A stretch of 20,626 nt of DNA from Halieaceae bacterium UBA6060 (GCA_002428935.1 DIYG01000153.1:1-20626); one strand, 5' to 3'. Positions 6,952 to 15,372 are shown, numbered from the stretch's first letter. Program-made: numbers and translations. The notes: a model not told the origin generated them from the sequence alone.

Positions 6952-8823
6952 TCAATAAACCACCACGTCGGCGCGGGATCGCAGGGCGGCTTCATATTGC
7001 TGCTGCAGCAATCCGCCCGCTTCCCCCGAAACTCGGCCACGCAAGAGGTTTTGCTCGGCTGTACCAGCGGAAGCGAGTTCACCCTCAGCAACCCGCACAA
7101 ACTCGATGACATAGTGCGCATCGCCTTCCGCAGCGACGATGGACCGCTGCGGTCCGGCCCCATCGGCTGGTGCTGGCAGAGAAAACAAGCGTTCCCTCAC
7201 GGGGGCCGGAAGCCGCGGACTGTCACGTCGCGCCCCGAGCTCCACCTGCCACTGCAAACCCGATTCGTTGGCCGCATCTTCGACGCTCACACCCGATTCA
7301 ATGCTCCCGAGCAAGCTTTCTGCCTTTTGCGCGGCAAGCTCATCCGCAGCATCGTCTAGAAGCTGAGCACTGATTTCCTCGCGTACATCTTCCAGCGCCA
7401 GGGATGCCGGCTCACGACGCTCGGCCACTCGCAACACGACGAACCGCTCGGGACTCAACTCAATAACGTCACTATTATGACCGGCTTCAAGAACGTCTTC
7501 CGAGAAGGCCGCATTGACCAGCGAAGGGCTGGCAAACAAGCCCTCGTTTTGGCTTCGAGTGACCCTTTCTTCCCGCTGAATCTCTAGCTCAAGCTCCCTC
7601 GCGGGCTCTGACAGATCCGCTGCGTTAAACGCCACATCTCGAAGTCGCTCCACGTCTCTCAGTAGCTCCGCACCGGCTTCGCTCCGTTGGATCCGGTCTT
7701 CCAATTCCATGGCGACGCTGTCGAAGCTCACCTCGCTGCCTTCCCGTCGATCCGTCACAAGGATCAGGTGCGTGCCCGCGTCGGTCTCTACGGGCCCGGA
7801 GCGCTCGCCCACGGCTAGAGTTGCTATGGCCTCTTCCATTGCTTCAGGGAAAGTGTCCCCAGCGGTAAAACCCAGGTCGCCACCGCTGCTCGCGGATCCA
7901 ATATCGTCGGAATACTGGGCCGCCACATCTGCGAAGCTGGTTCCGTCATTTAGGGCCGCCTCGATATCCTGAAGTTTGGCCTCGAGATCATCACCGGATT
8001 GCTCCAGGAGGATGTGGGAAACGCGAGCTTCCGTGGCCAGTTCGTACTCGTCGCGTACGAGTTCAAACTCCTCCCGAAGACGCTCCTCGGACACGGGTTC
8101 GCGGTAGTCATCCAGATTCAATTGCAAATACTCGACGGCCAGAGACTCTTCGCTCTGGAACGCATCCGCATTCTCGTCGTAATAAGCCTGGACATCTTCG
8201 TTACTAACCACGGCGCCGAGGCGAAAGTCGATCAAGGGAAGACTGATGTAACGGACATCCCGGCCTTCAAGGGCGATGCGCGCCGCCAGGGCCAACTCCC
8301 CTTCAGTACCAAAGTCGCTGCCAGCGATACCGGCGCGAAGCTGACCGATCTGAATATCTTCCTCCAACTGCGCCCGGAACAAGGTCGGTGTAAAACCGGC
8401 GCTTGCAAGAGCGCTCTGGAACATATCCAGGGAAAACTGCCCGTTGATTTGAAACTGCTCCATGGAACCGATGATGTCACTGACCGCGTTGTCAGACACG
8501 GCCAGGGACAGGTCGGAAGCCGCCTGGCGGAGGATTTCTCGCTGGATGAGCGTCTCCAAAGCCTGCTGGCTCATTACTGCTTCGTCCAGAAGAGCAGGAT
8601 CGGCATTGTCGCCCAGCAACGACAGGAGCTGCCGTTGTTGCACCGACAACTGCTGTTGCAAAGCCAGGGGAGAGATTTCTTCTCCGTTGACTTCCGCCAC
8701 GCCCGTGTTTCCGCCGCTAAAGAGCAGCGATTCAATCCCAAAGATGGAGAAGGAGACGACGATAAGACCAATGATGATCTTGGCAATCGTGCCCTGAATG
8801 TTGGCGCGAATATCTTGCAGCAT
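6952..8823 (-). CDS. ppiD: Peptidyl-prolyl cis-trans isomerase D, SurA/PpiD family
   Basis: PpiD is an inner-membrane-anchored periplasmic chaperone that receives proteins leaving the Sec translocon. At 623 residues it matches the family. One membrane segment at about 12-33 (TIAKIIIGLIVVSFSIFGI) follows a short cytoplasmic tail. A SurA_N-like chaperone region covers roughly 35-250. The parvulin domain is at about 265-360, with VSHILLEQS, FADVAAQYSDDIGS, GGDLGF and THLILVTDRR. A long C-terminal chaperone region follows. The position downstream of hupB is the conserved gammaproteobacterial one. The ATG at 8823 has only a poor ribosome-binding site. DUF1285 follows after six bases. PpiD parvulin domains are often catalytically weak, and activity cannot be judged from this sequence. 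Confidence 0.94.
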   Translation of the reverse strand: MLQDIRANIQGTIAKIIIGLIVVSFSIFGIESLLFSGGNTGVAEVNGEEISPLALQQQLSVQQRQLLSLLGDNADPALLDEAVMSQQALETLIQREILRQAASDLSLAVSDNAVSDIIGSMEQFQINGQFSLDMFQSALASAGFTPTLFRAQLEEDIQIGQLRAGIAGSDFGTEGELALAARIALEGRDVRYISLPLIDFRLGAVVSNEDVQAYYDENADAFQSEESLAVEYLQLNLDDYREPVSEERLREEFELVRDEYELATEARVSHILLEQSGDDLEAKLQDIEAALNDGTSFADVAAQYSDDIGSASSGGDLGFTAGDTFPEAMEEAIATLAVGERSGPVETDAGTHLILVTDRREGSEVSFDSVAMELEDRIQRSEAGAELLRDVERLRDVAFNAADLSEPARELELEIQREERVTRSQNEGLFASPSLVNAAFSEDVLEAGHNSDVIELSPERFVVLRVAERREPASLALEDVREEISAQLLDDAADELAAQKAESLLGSIESGVSVEDAANESGLQWQVELGARRDSPRLPAPVRERLFSLPAPADGAGPQRSIVAAEGDAHYVIEFVRVAEGELASAGTAEQNLLRGRVSGEAGGLLQQQYEAALRSRADVVVY

Positions 8824-8867
8824 GAGTCTGCCTGTTACCTCAATACGTTTCTAAGGGCCTCACATGC

Positions 8868-8894
8868 ACAAGGCGCACCATTAGTGCGCCTTGT
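8868..8894 (-). terminator. Strong hairpin between hupB and ppiD (possible terminator or processing site)
   Basis: An 11-bp perfect stem (ACAAGGCGCAC paired with GTGCGCCTTGT) with a five-base loop lies 45 bases upstream of ppiD. Neither strand has a T-run after the stem, so it is not a canonical intrinsic terminator. It could attenuate read-through from hupB, protect the hupB 3' end, or mark a processing site. Confidence 0.45.
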
Positions 8895-8903
8895 ACTCTT
8901 GCA

Positions 8904-8949
8904 CTACGGAGACAACGCTCCCCGTAGCTTGAGGGCGTCGAGCGCCCTC
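8904..8949 (-). other. Two further tandem hairpins in the hupB-ppiD gap
   Basis: Two more inverted repeats lie between the hupB stop and the strong hairpin. The first is CTACGGAG (8904-8911) with CTCCCCGTAG (8918-8927), pairing with a two-base bulge. The second is GAGGGCG (8931-8937) with CGCCCTC (8943-8949), a perfect 7-bp stem with a five-base loop. An 8-bp direct repeat, TTGTACTC, occurs at 8891-8898 and 8952-8959 and brackets both hairpins. Confidence 0.45.
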
Positions 8950-8968
8950 CTTTGTACTCGCCAAAAGG

Positions 8969-9244
8969 TCAGTCGTTGACCGCATCCTTCAGCGCTTTCC
9001 CCGCTTTAAAGCCCGGTACGTTGGAGGGTTTGATCTGAATCGTCTCACCGGTTTGAGGGTTCCGGCCTTCACGACCGGCGCGATGCTTCACCGCAAAGGT
9101 TCCGAAACCAACCAGGGAAACCTGGTCGCCACGCTTGAGGGCGTCGGTAATGCTGTCAATGACGGCATCGAGAGCCCGACCGGCGTCCGATTTATTGATG
9201 TCTGCGGCTGACGCAATCGCGTCGATGAGGTCAGATTTGTTCAC
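8969..9244 (-). CDS. hupB: DNA-binding protein HU-beta
   Basis: HU is the small dimeric nucleoid protein that bends DNA non-specifically. The 91-residue product starts MNKSDLIDAIASAADINKSD and carries the DNA-binding arm signature GRNPQTGETIQIKPSNVPGF (60-79), then the C-terminal FKAGKALKDAVN helix. Length and composition are standard. The start codon is GTG, with GGGGA about five bases upstream. Placement between lon and ppiD is the conserved hupB locus, which separates it from the hupA and IHF paralogues. It has its own promoter at 9373-9400, giving a leader of about 120 bases. Expression is likely high. Confidence 0.97.
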   Translation of the reverse strand: MNKSDLIDAIASAADINKSDAGRALDAVIDSITDALKRGDQVSLVGFGTFAVKHRAGREGRNPQTGETIQIKPSNVPGFKAGKALKDAVND

Positions 9245-9372
9245 TGAGGTCCCCTGTAAGAGAAAGTGTTTATCGTCCAGAGCGCCAGGCTTGTTTTCTT
9301 CAAGCGATTACTTGGCAACTCTTTAGCAGCGCCGCAGCGGAAAATTCAGGCAAGAACGGCAAGGGGTGGGAA

Positions 9373-9400
9373 TGTATACCAGCGCCGTTGGGAGGGTCAA
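9373..9400 (-). promoter_or_regulatory. Sigma-70 promoter of hupB
   Basis: On the minus strand a TTGACC -35 (9395-9400) and a TATACA -10 (9373-9378) are separated by 16 bases. Both hexamers match the consensus at five of six positions, making this the best sigma-70 promoter I found in the window. It lies between the lon stop and hupB, as do hupB promoters in enteric bacteria. An inverted repeat, GGGAGG (9390-9395) with CCTCCC (9408-9413), covers the -35 and could act as the end of the lon transcript or as an operator. Confidence 0.75.
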
Positions 9401-9434
9401 CACTGATCCTCCCTTCGCACCCCCACCAAGGGCA

Positions 9435-11849
9435 TTAATGGGTATTGACACGGGAGTTATCGCCTTCGGAAGCGCCGTCCTGTTGGCTGCTCTCGGCCCC
9501 GGCCAGATAGTCCTCATCACTCAAGGGCGTCGGTGGCGATTCAAGCGCGAGGCTGAGCACTTCATCAATCCACTTGACCGGCACGATCTCGAGGTCGGCC
9601 TTGATGTTGTCCGGGACCTCTTTGAGATCCCGCTCGTTTTCCCGGGGGATAACCACGGTTTTGATACCACCCCGCCGGGCGGCGAGAAGTTTTTCCTTCA
9701 ACCCCCCGATGGGCAGCACCTCGCCACGCAAGGTGATTTCTCCGGTCATGGCTACATCGGCACGCACCGGTATCTGGGTGCATACGGACACTAGCGCCGT
9801 GCACATGGCGACGCCGGCGCTGGGGCCGTCCTTGGGCGTCGCACCCTCGGGCACGTGAATGTGCATGTCGTGGCGATCGTGGTAACTCGCGGGAATACCC
9901 AGCACCTGTGAACGACTGCGCACCACCGTACTGGCGGCCTGAATCGACTCCTGCATAACGTCGCCCAGGGAGCCGGTCTTAACGTAACGGCCCTTGCCGG
10001 CGACGGCGGCGGCTTCAATGGTGAGCAGCTCACCCCCAACGGATGTCCAGGCCAGGCCCGTTACCTGACCTATCTTGTTTTCTTCTTCGGCCACACCGTA
10101 GTTGAACTTACGCACGCCGAGGAGATCACCCAGCATCTCGGCATCGACATGGGTTCCGCCATCGTGTTTGCCCAGGGTGATAGCTTTGACCATCTTGCGG
10201 CAGATTTTTGCGACTTCCCTCTCGAGGGCTCGAACCCCAGCCTCACGGGTGTAGTAGCGAATTACGTCAATCAGAGCCTCTTCGCCGATGTCAATCTCGT
10301 CCTTCTTGAGACCGTTGCGCTTGAGCTGTTTGGGGATCAGGTAACGCTGGGCAATATTGAGTTTCTCGTCCTCCGTGTAACCCGGTAGACGAATAACTTC
10401 CATACGATCCAAGAGCGGCCCGGGGATGTTCATGGTGTTTGAGGTGCACACGAACATCACATCGGAAAGGTCGTAGTCCACTTCGAGGTAGTGGTCGTTG
10501 AACTGGTTGTTCTGCTCCGGGTCCAGGACCTCCAGCAGCGCCGAAGCCGGATCGCCGCGATGATCCATACCCATTTTGTCGATTTCATCGAGGAGGAACA
10601 GTGGATTGCGAACTCCCGCCTTGGCCATCTTTTGCAGGAGCTTGCCGGGCATGGAGCCGATGTAGGTGCGTCGATGGCCACGGATCTCCGCTTCATCGCG
10701 CACGCCACCGAGGGCCATGCGCACGAACTTGCGATTCGTCGCCCGGGCAATGGATTCACCCAGGGAGGTCTTACCCACTCCGGGGGGACCCACTAGGCAG
10801 AGCACGGGGCCTTTGACCTTACGCACCCGTTTCTGTACCGCCAGATACTCGAGGATGCGCTCCTTCACTTCTTCGAGGCCGTAGTGGTCCTCATCGAGAA
10901 TGTTCGTGGCCCGGGCCAAATCGTGCTTGACCTTGGAACGCTTGGACCAGGGCACGCTGATCATCCAGTCAATGTAGCTGCGCAGTACGGAGGCTTCAGC
11001 CGACATGGGCGACATCATCTTGAGCTTGGCGAGTTCCGCCATGGCCTTGTCCTGGGCCTCCTCGGGCATCTTCGCCTCGGAGATCTTCTGCTCAAGCTCA
11101 TCCGCCTCGTTGGGCGCCTCATCCATCTCACCGAGCTCTTTCTGGATTGCCTTCATTTGCTCGTTGAGGTAGTACTCCCGCTGGGACTTCTCCATCTGCT
11201 TTTTAACGCGACCACGGATACGCTTCTCGACCTGGAATACGTCGATCTCGGCTTCCATCAAGCCCATGAGATACTCCAGACGAGCCTTCACCGAGGCGAT
11301 CTCGAGGATCTTCTGCTTCTGGTCCAGTTCGACCCCCATATGGGCGGCGATGGTGTCCGCCAGACGACCCGGGTCGTCGATCCCAGTCAGAGAGGTGAGA
11401 ACCTCTGCGGGGACTTTCTTGCTCAGGGTGACGTACTTTTCGAAGTTCGCCGTGGTGCTACGCATGAGCCCTTCGGACTCTTCCTCATCGGGTTCATCGC
11501 CCTCGATCTCCCGCACGCCGGCGACGGTAAAGCTTCCGTCATCGTTGACAAAATCAACGGCCGCTCGAAAGCCCCCCTCCACGAGGACCTTTATGGTGCC
11601 ATCGGGTAGTTTCAGGAGTTGCAAAATATTGGATACGGTACCGACCTGGTAGATATCGTCGGCGCTGGGATCGTCGTCGGAGGCATTGCGCTGGGCGACC
11701 AGCAAAACCTGCTTGTCATTCGCCATGGCGTTTTCGAGGGCCTCGATGGAACGCTCACGACCGACAAACAGAGGCAAGACCATGTGGGGATAGACCACTA
11801 CATCGCGCAGCGGTAACAAAGGCAATTCAAGAACCGGGGCTTCGCCCAT
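9435..11849 (-). CDS. lon: ATP-dependent protease Lon
   Basis: Lon is a cytoplasmic homo-hexameric AAA+ serine protease that degrades misfolded proteins and short-lived regulators. The 804 residues match LonA proteins (E. coli has 784). The N-terminal substrate domain opens LELPLLPLRDVVVYPHMVLP. A coiled region follows (KRIRGRVKKQMEKSQREYYL). The AAA+ module has Walker A GPPGVGKTS and Walker B LFLLDEIDKMG. The protease domain has the catalytic dyad Ser677 (KDGPSAG) and Lys720 (GGLKEKLLAA). The C-terminus carries an acidic, probably disordered extension of about 30 residues after LALESPPTPL. GGAGA lies five bases before the ATG. A near-consensus sigma-32 promoter lies just upstream, so heat-shock control is likely. 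Location after clpX is conserved. Confidence 0.98.
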   Translation of the reverse strand: MGEAPVLELPLLPLRDVVVYPHMVLPLFVGRERSIEALENAMANDKQVLLVAQRNASDDDPSADDIYQVGTVSNILQLLKLPDGTIKVLVEGGFRAAVDFVNDDGSFTVAGVREIEGDEPDEEESEGLMRSTTANFEKYVTLSKKVPAEVLTSLTGIDDPGRLADTIAAHMGVELDQKQKILEIASVKARLEYLMGLMEAEIDVFQVEKRIRGRVKKQMEKSQREYYLNEQMKAIQKELGEMDEAPNEADELEQKISEAKMPEEAQDKAMAELAKLKMMSPMSAEASVLRSYIDWMISVPWSKRSKVKHDLARATNILDEDHYGLEEVKERILEYLAVQKRVRKVKGPVLCLVGPPGVGKTSLGESIARATNRKFVRMALGGVRDEAEIRGHRRTYIGSMPGKLLQKMAKAGVRNPLFLLDEIDKMGMDHRGDPASALLEVLDPEQNNQFNDHYLEVDYDLSDVMFVCTSNTMNIPGPLLDRMEVIRLPGYTEDEKLNIAQRYLIPKQLKRNGLKKDEIDIGEEALIDVIRYYTREAGVRALEREVAKICRKMVKAITLGKHDGGTHVDAEMLGDLLGVRKFNYGVAEEENKIGQVTGLAWTSVGGELLTIEAAAVAGKGRYVKTGSLGDVMQESIQAASTVVRSRSQVLGIPASYHDRHDMHIHVPEGATPKDGPSAGVAMCTALVSVCTQIPVRADVAMTGEITLRGEVLPIGGLKEKLLAARRGGIKTVVIPRENERDLKEVPDNIKADLEIVPVKWIDEVLSLALESPPTPLSDEDYLAGAESSQQDGASEGDNSRVNTH

Positions 11850-11883
11850 GATTATCTCCAGGCAGGCACTCTACAGAGGCTAG

Positions 11884-11911
11884 ATATGGGGCTGTGCGCG
11901 CGTGTTTCAAG
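11884..11911 (-). promoter_or_regulatory. Sigma-32 heat-shock promoter of lon
   Basis: On the minus strand CTTGAAA (11905-11911) and CCCCATAT (11884-11891) are separated by 13 bases. Both elements match the known sigma-32 (RpoH) consensus, CTTGAAA and CCCCATnT with 11-16 bp spacing, at every defined position. Transcription would begin about 30 bases before the lon ATG. The upstream edge touches the clpX downstream hairpin. Confidence 0.82.
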
Positions 11912-11936
11912 CAGACGCCCGTCGATGGCGTCTGCT
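11910..11936 (-). terminator. Hairpin downstream of clpX
   Basis: A perfect 10-bp stem (AGCAGACGCC with GGCGTCTGCT) and a seven-base loop lie 32 bases after the clpX stop. The bases that follow on the minus strand are TGAAACACG, so there is no T-run and any termination would be partial or factor-dependent. It separates the clpPX message from lon and abuts the sigma-32 -35 element. Confidence 0.5.
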
Positions 11937-11967
11937 CCGCGATCACAAGAGCAGGACCGCTGTGCGG

Positions 11968-13254
11968 CTAGTCCTCGGGCGCAGCAACGCGTGCTGGCTC
12001 GTTGTTCTGGTAGACCAAGAGCGGCTCCGAATCGCCGCGGATAACGGACTCGTCGATAACCACTTTCGAGACGTCATCCCGGGACGGAATGCTGTACATG
12101 GAGTCCAAGAGGACCGCTTCCAGAATCGAACGCAGGCCACGGGCACCGGTTTTCCGCTCCATGGCTCTTTCGGCCACGGCGCGCAATCCATCCTCACGGA
12201 AGTCGATTTCCACGCCTTCCATATCAAACAGCTTGCTGTACTGCTTGGTCAGGGAATTACGCGGTTCCGTCAGTATCTGCACCAGCGCGGCAATGTCCAG
12301 TTCTTCCAGCGTCGCGATGACAGGCAAGCGACCCACAAATTCCGGGATAAGGCCGTACTGAACGAGATCTTCGGGCTCGAGATCCGACAGCACTTCGCCA
12401 ACGTTGCGGCTTTCATCCTTGCTGTGGACTTGAGCGCCAAAACCTATGCCGCCCTTCTCGGAACGATCCCGGATGACCTTATCCAAACCAGCGAAGGCGC
12501 CGCCGCAGATAAACAGGATATTTGAGGTATCCACCTGCAGAAATTCTTGCTGGGGATGCTTCCGACCACCCTGAGGCGGTACCGACGCCACAGTGCCCTC
12601 GATAAGCTTGAGCAGCGCCTGCTGCACACCCTCACCGGACACGTCGCGGGTGATCGACGGGTTGTCGGATTTCCGCGATATCTTGTCGATCTCGTCAATG
12701 TAGACGATGCCTACCTGGGCCTTTTCCACATCGTAGTCGCATTTTTGCAACAGCTTCTGGATGATGTTCTCGACATCTTCGCCGACATACCCTGCTTCCG
12801 TGAGGGTGGTCGCATCAGCAATGGTAAAGGGAACATCCAAAAGTCGGGCTAGGGTTTCCGCCAGCAGCGTCTTACCCGACCCGGTAGGTCCGACAAGCAA
12901 GATATTGCTTTTGCCAAGCTCCACATCATCGCCGCGACCACCGTCATGGCGCAGGCGCTTGTAGTGGTTGTAAACGGCGACGGACAGCACTTTCTTGGCC
13001 CGCTGCTGGCCAATCACGTATTCGTCGAGAATACCGTTGATTTCCTGGGGTACGGGCAGCTTTTCATCGCTGTCCTCGACGCTGTTTTCCTGAACTTCTT
13101 CGCGAATAATGTCGTTACAAAGGTCGACACATTCGTCACAAATGAAGACCGAGGGCCCTGCAATCAGCTTGCGGACCTCGTGCTGGCTCTTGCCACAGAA
13201 GGAGCAGTAGAGAAGCTTGCCGCCGTCGTCCGAACCGGAAGACTCCTTACTCAT
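11968..13254 (-). CDS. clpX: ATP-dependent Clp protease, ATP-binding subunit ClpX
   Basis: ClpX is the hexameric AAA+ unfoldase that recognises degradation tags and feeds substrates into ClpP. The 428 residues match the family. The N-terminal zinc-binding domain has the C4 set Cys17, Cys20, Cys39 and Cys42 (CSFC ... CDEC). Walker A is GPTGSGKT at 122-129, Walker B is in VGIVYIDEIDKIS, and the pore-loop GYVGEDVE is present. The IGF-type ClpP-docking loop is represented by KGGIGFGAQV. The ATG at 13254 is preceded by GGGAGG at a slightly long distance. The gene lies 101 bases after clpP, with a candidate promoter of its own in that gap, so it can be expressed both with and apart from clpP. Confidence 0.98.
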   Translation of the reverse strand: MSKESSGSDDGGKLLYCSFCGKSQHEVRKLIAGPSVFICDECVDLCNDIIREEVQENSVEDSDEKLPVPQEINGILDEYVIGQQRAKKVLSVAVYNHYKRLRHDGGRGDDVELGKSNILLVGPTGSGKTLLAETLARLLDVPFTIADATTLTEAGYVGEDVENIIQKLLQKCDYDVEKAQVGIVYIDEIDKISRKSDNPSITRDVSGEGVQQALLKLIEGTVASVPPQGGRKHPQQEFLQVDTSNILFICGGAFAGLDKVIRDRSEKGGIGFGAQVHSKDESRNVGEVLSDLEPEDLVQYGLIPEFVGRLPVIATLEELDIAALVQILTEPRNSLTKQYSKLFDMEGVEIDFREDGLRAVAERAMERKTGARGLRSILEAVLLDSMYSIPSRDDVSKVVIDESVIRGDSEPLLVYQNNEPARVAAPED

Positions 13255-13287
13255 TGGCTTACTTCGCCTCCCACGCGATTTAAAGCG

Positions 13288-13316
13288 TTTTTAGGGTGAT
13301 GTTTTTCGCTGATCAA
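13288..13316 (-). promoter_or_regulatory. Candidate sigma-70 promoter of clpX
   Basis: On the minus strand TTGATC (13311-13316) and TAAAAA (13288-13293) are separated by exactly 17 bases. Each hexamer matches the sigma-70 consensus at four of six positions. The location, 34 bases before the clpX ATG and after the clpP stop, suits an internal promoter. No sigma-32 elements are seen here. Confidence 0.42.
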
Positions 13317-13355
13317 TGCAAGTCTGAGCGACGTCGAATGCGCCGCGAACCAATT

Positions 13356-13997
13356 TTAGCTCTCAGCTTTTGGTGACCGACTGGTGACCACCTCATCGAT
13401 AATGCCGTACTCGAGACTCTGCTCCGGGCTCATAAAGCGATCGCGCTCCGTATCTCGCTCGATAACCTCCAGGGGCTGCCCCGTGTGTTCGGACATAAGT
13501 CGATTGAGGCGCTCCCGTAAATCCAAAATCTCTCGTGCCTGGATGTCGATATCCGAGGCCTGTCCCTGGGCACCGCCGCTGGGCTGGTGAATCATTACTC
13601 GTGAGTTGGGCAGGCAGTAGCGCTTACCCTTGGCGCCACCGCCAAGCAAGAAAGCTCCCATAGACGCGGCCTGGCCGATACACATGGTGCTCACATCGGG
13701 CTTGATGAACTGCATGGTGTCGTAGATCGACAGACCTGCCGTTACCACGCCCCCGGGTGAGTTGATGTACAGGTGGATGTCTTTGTCTGGGTTTTCAGAT
13801 TCCAAAAACAGAAGCTGAGCGACTACGAGGTTAGCCATATGGTCTTCTACGGGACCGACTACGAATATCACGCGCTCCTTGAGCAGGCGTGAATAGATAT
13901 CGTAGGAGCGCTCGCCGCGAGAAGTCTGCTCCACCACCATGGGTACCAGGCCGAGGCCGTGGGTGGGGGAAACGTTTCCGTGTGCGGGTGTCGACAT
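13356..13997 (-). CDS. clpP: ATP-dependent Clp protease proteolytic subunit
   Basis: ClpP forms the double-heptameric serine peptidase chamber used by ClpX and ClpA. From the ATG at 13997 it has 213 residues, close to E. coli (207). The catalytic triad is Ser112 (IGQAASMGAFLL), His137 (RVMIHQPSGG) and Asp186 (ERDRFMSPEQ). A short N-terminal propeptide precedes LVPMVVEQTSRGERSYDIYS. A TTG at 14039 would add 14 residues (MAKVVERKAGRSLS) that the family does not have. I prefer 13997, which is preceded by GGAAGG about nine bases away. The gene follows tig after a 49-base gap, the conserved arrangement, and is probably co-transcribed with it. Confidence 0.97.
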   Translation of the reverse strand: MSTPAHGNVSPTHGLGLVPMVVEQTSRGERSYDIYSRLLKERVIFVVGPVEDHMANLVVAQLLFLESENPDKDIHLYINSPGGVVTAGLSIYDTMQFIKPDVSTMCIGQAASMGAFLLGGGAKGKRYCLPNSRVMIHQPSGGAQGQASDIDIQAREILDLRERLNRLMSEHTGQPLEVIERDTERDRFMSPEQSLEYGIIDEVVTSRSPKAES

Positions 13998-14046
13998 GCT
14001 CAATGACCTTCCAGCTTTTCGCTCAACTACTTTTGCCAATTACTGC

Positions 14047-15372
14047 TTACTGATTCGCCTGCTGCCCCAGGGCAATGGCGTCCTGGTAGCTGCAATCCTG
14101 ATCGGTGACCGTTGCCGTGGAGAGTAGCTTTTCAACAACGCTGTCCTCCAGGACCTTCGATTCTACGGCCGCCAATTGCTCCTGATTTCCATAGTACCAG
14201 TTGACCACCTCTTCTGGATCTTGATAGGTGGACGCAATCTCTTCAATGGCACTGCGCAAAGCATCAGGATCTGCTTTGAGTTCAAAGTGGCTGATCAGTT
14301 CCGCGAGGATAAGACCGAGTTTCACCCGGCGAGTGGCTTTTTCCGTGAACATGTCATCGGGGAGGATGGACTTGAGGTCCAAATCTTGTGCCTGAGCGCC
14401 GCCGAATTGCTGGAACATTTGGTTGCGCAACGCATCGGTTTCCTGGCTGATCAGGGCTGCCGGGATTTCCAACTCGCCGTAGGCTTCGAGCACGGCATCC
14501 ATCACTTGCTGCTTGACCCGAGCGTCTACCGCGTTGCGCAGTTCCCGCGCCATGTTCTGCTCGACTTCGGCACGGAACGCTTCTACATCGTCCCCTTCTA
14601 CGCCGTAGGCAGAGAACAACTCCTCATCAAGAGGAGCCAGCTCCATTTCCTCAACCTTGTGCAGGGTGATGGCAAACTCAACGGCAGCACCCTTAAGGTC
14701 TTCCGCGTGATAGTCCTCGGGGAAACTGAGGGCCAGGGTTTTCTCTTCACCGGCGCTCATGCCAACGATGCCGTCTTCAAAGCCCGGGATCATCCGCCCT
14801 GAGCCCAGTTCCAACTCGTTGTCCTCGGCGCTTCCGCCTTCAAACTCCTCACCGTCACGGGTGCCTTTGAAATCTATGGTGACCCGGTCTTCATCTTTAG
14901 CAGCGCGCTCGACAACGGTCCAGGCGCCACGCTGCTTGCGAAACACCTCAATGATGTTATCGACATCGTCCGTGGTGACCTCAGCAGTTGGCTTCTCAAC
15001 GGGGAAGCTGTCCATCTCAACGACGTCGATCTCCGGAAACACCTCAAAGGTGGCCACATATTCAAGATCTTTGCCTGCCTCCATAGCTCGGGGCTCGATG
15101 GTCGGTTGCCCCGCAGGTCGTAATTGCTCCTGAGCGACCGCCTCCTGGAAGCTGCGGCTCATCACTTCACCCAGCACTTCCTGACGCACGCCCGTACCAA
15201 AGCGCTGACGCATGACCTTCAACGGTACTTTGCCCGGTCGGAAGCCTGGCAGGCGAACGTTTTTGACCGCCTGCTTCAAGCGCGCGTCGACTTCGCTATC
15301 TACCGTGGCTGCCGGTACTCCAACGGTTAGCCGGCGCTCCAGCTTTGACGTTGTTTCGATGGACACCTGCAT
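14047..15372 (-). CDS. tig: Trigger factor, ribosome-associated chaperone
   Basis: Trigger factor binds ribosomal protein L23 at the exit tunnel and shields nascent chains. The 441 residues match the family. The N-terminal ribosome-binding domain carries the signature GFRPGKVP at 43-50. The FKBP-like PPIase domain covers roughly 150-245 (DRVTIDFKGTRDGEEFEGG ... SFPEDYHAEDLKGAAVEF). The helical C-terminal chaperone arms extend to about 430. The ATG at 15372 has AAGGGA about ten bases upstream. It is the first gene of the tig-clpP-clpX-lon series and lies 142 bases downstream of tRNA-Leu. A TTGACA hexamer sits in that gap at 15441-15446 (minus strand) but lacks a fitting -10, so the promoter is unresolved. 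Confidence 0.98.
   Translation of the reverse strand: MQVSIETTSKLERRLTVGVPAATVDSEVDARLKQAVKNVRLPGFRPGKVPLKVMRQRFGTGVRQEVLGEVMSRSFQEAVAQEQLRPAGQPTIEPRAMEAGKDLEYVATFEVFPEIDVVEMDSFPVEKPTAEVTTDDVDNIIEVFRKQRGAWTVVERAAKDEDRVTIDFKGTRDGEEFEGGSAEDNELELGSGRMIPGFEDGIVGMSAGEEKTLALSFPEDYHAEDLKGAAVEFAITLHKVEEMELAPLDEELFSAYGVEGDDVEAFRAEVEQNMARELRNAVDARVKQQVMDAVLEAYGELEIPAALISQETDALRNQMFQQFGGAQAQDLDLKSILPDDMFTEKATRRVKLGLILAELISHFELKADPDALRSAIEEIASTYQDPEEVVNWYYGNQEQLAAVESKVLEDSVVEKLLSTATVTDQDCSYQDAIALGQQANQ

Noticed and set aside
7999..8979. Long plus-strand open frame of 326 codons opposite ppiD
   Set aside because: It is antisense to a clear PpiD gene over nearly its full length, has no recognisable domain, and long antisense frames are expected from GC-rich codon usage.
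10884..11609. Plus-strand open frame of 241 codons opposite lon, rich in Leu and His
   Set aside because: The composition is what results from reading the lon coding strand backwards; no ribosome-binding site or domain supports it.
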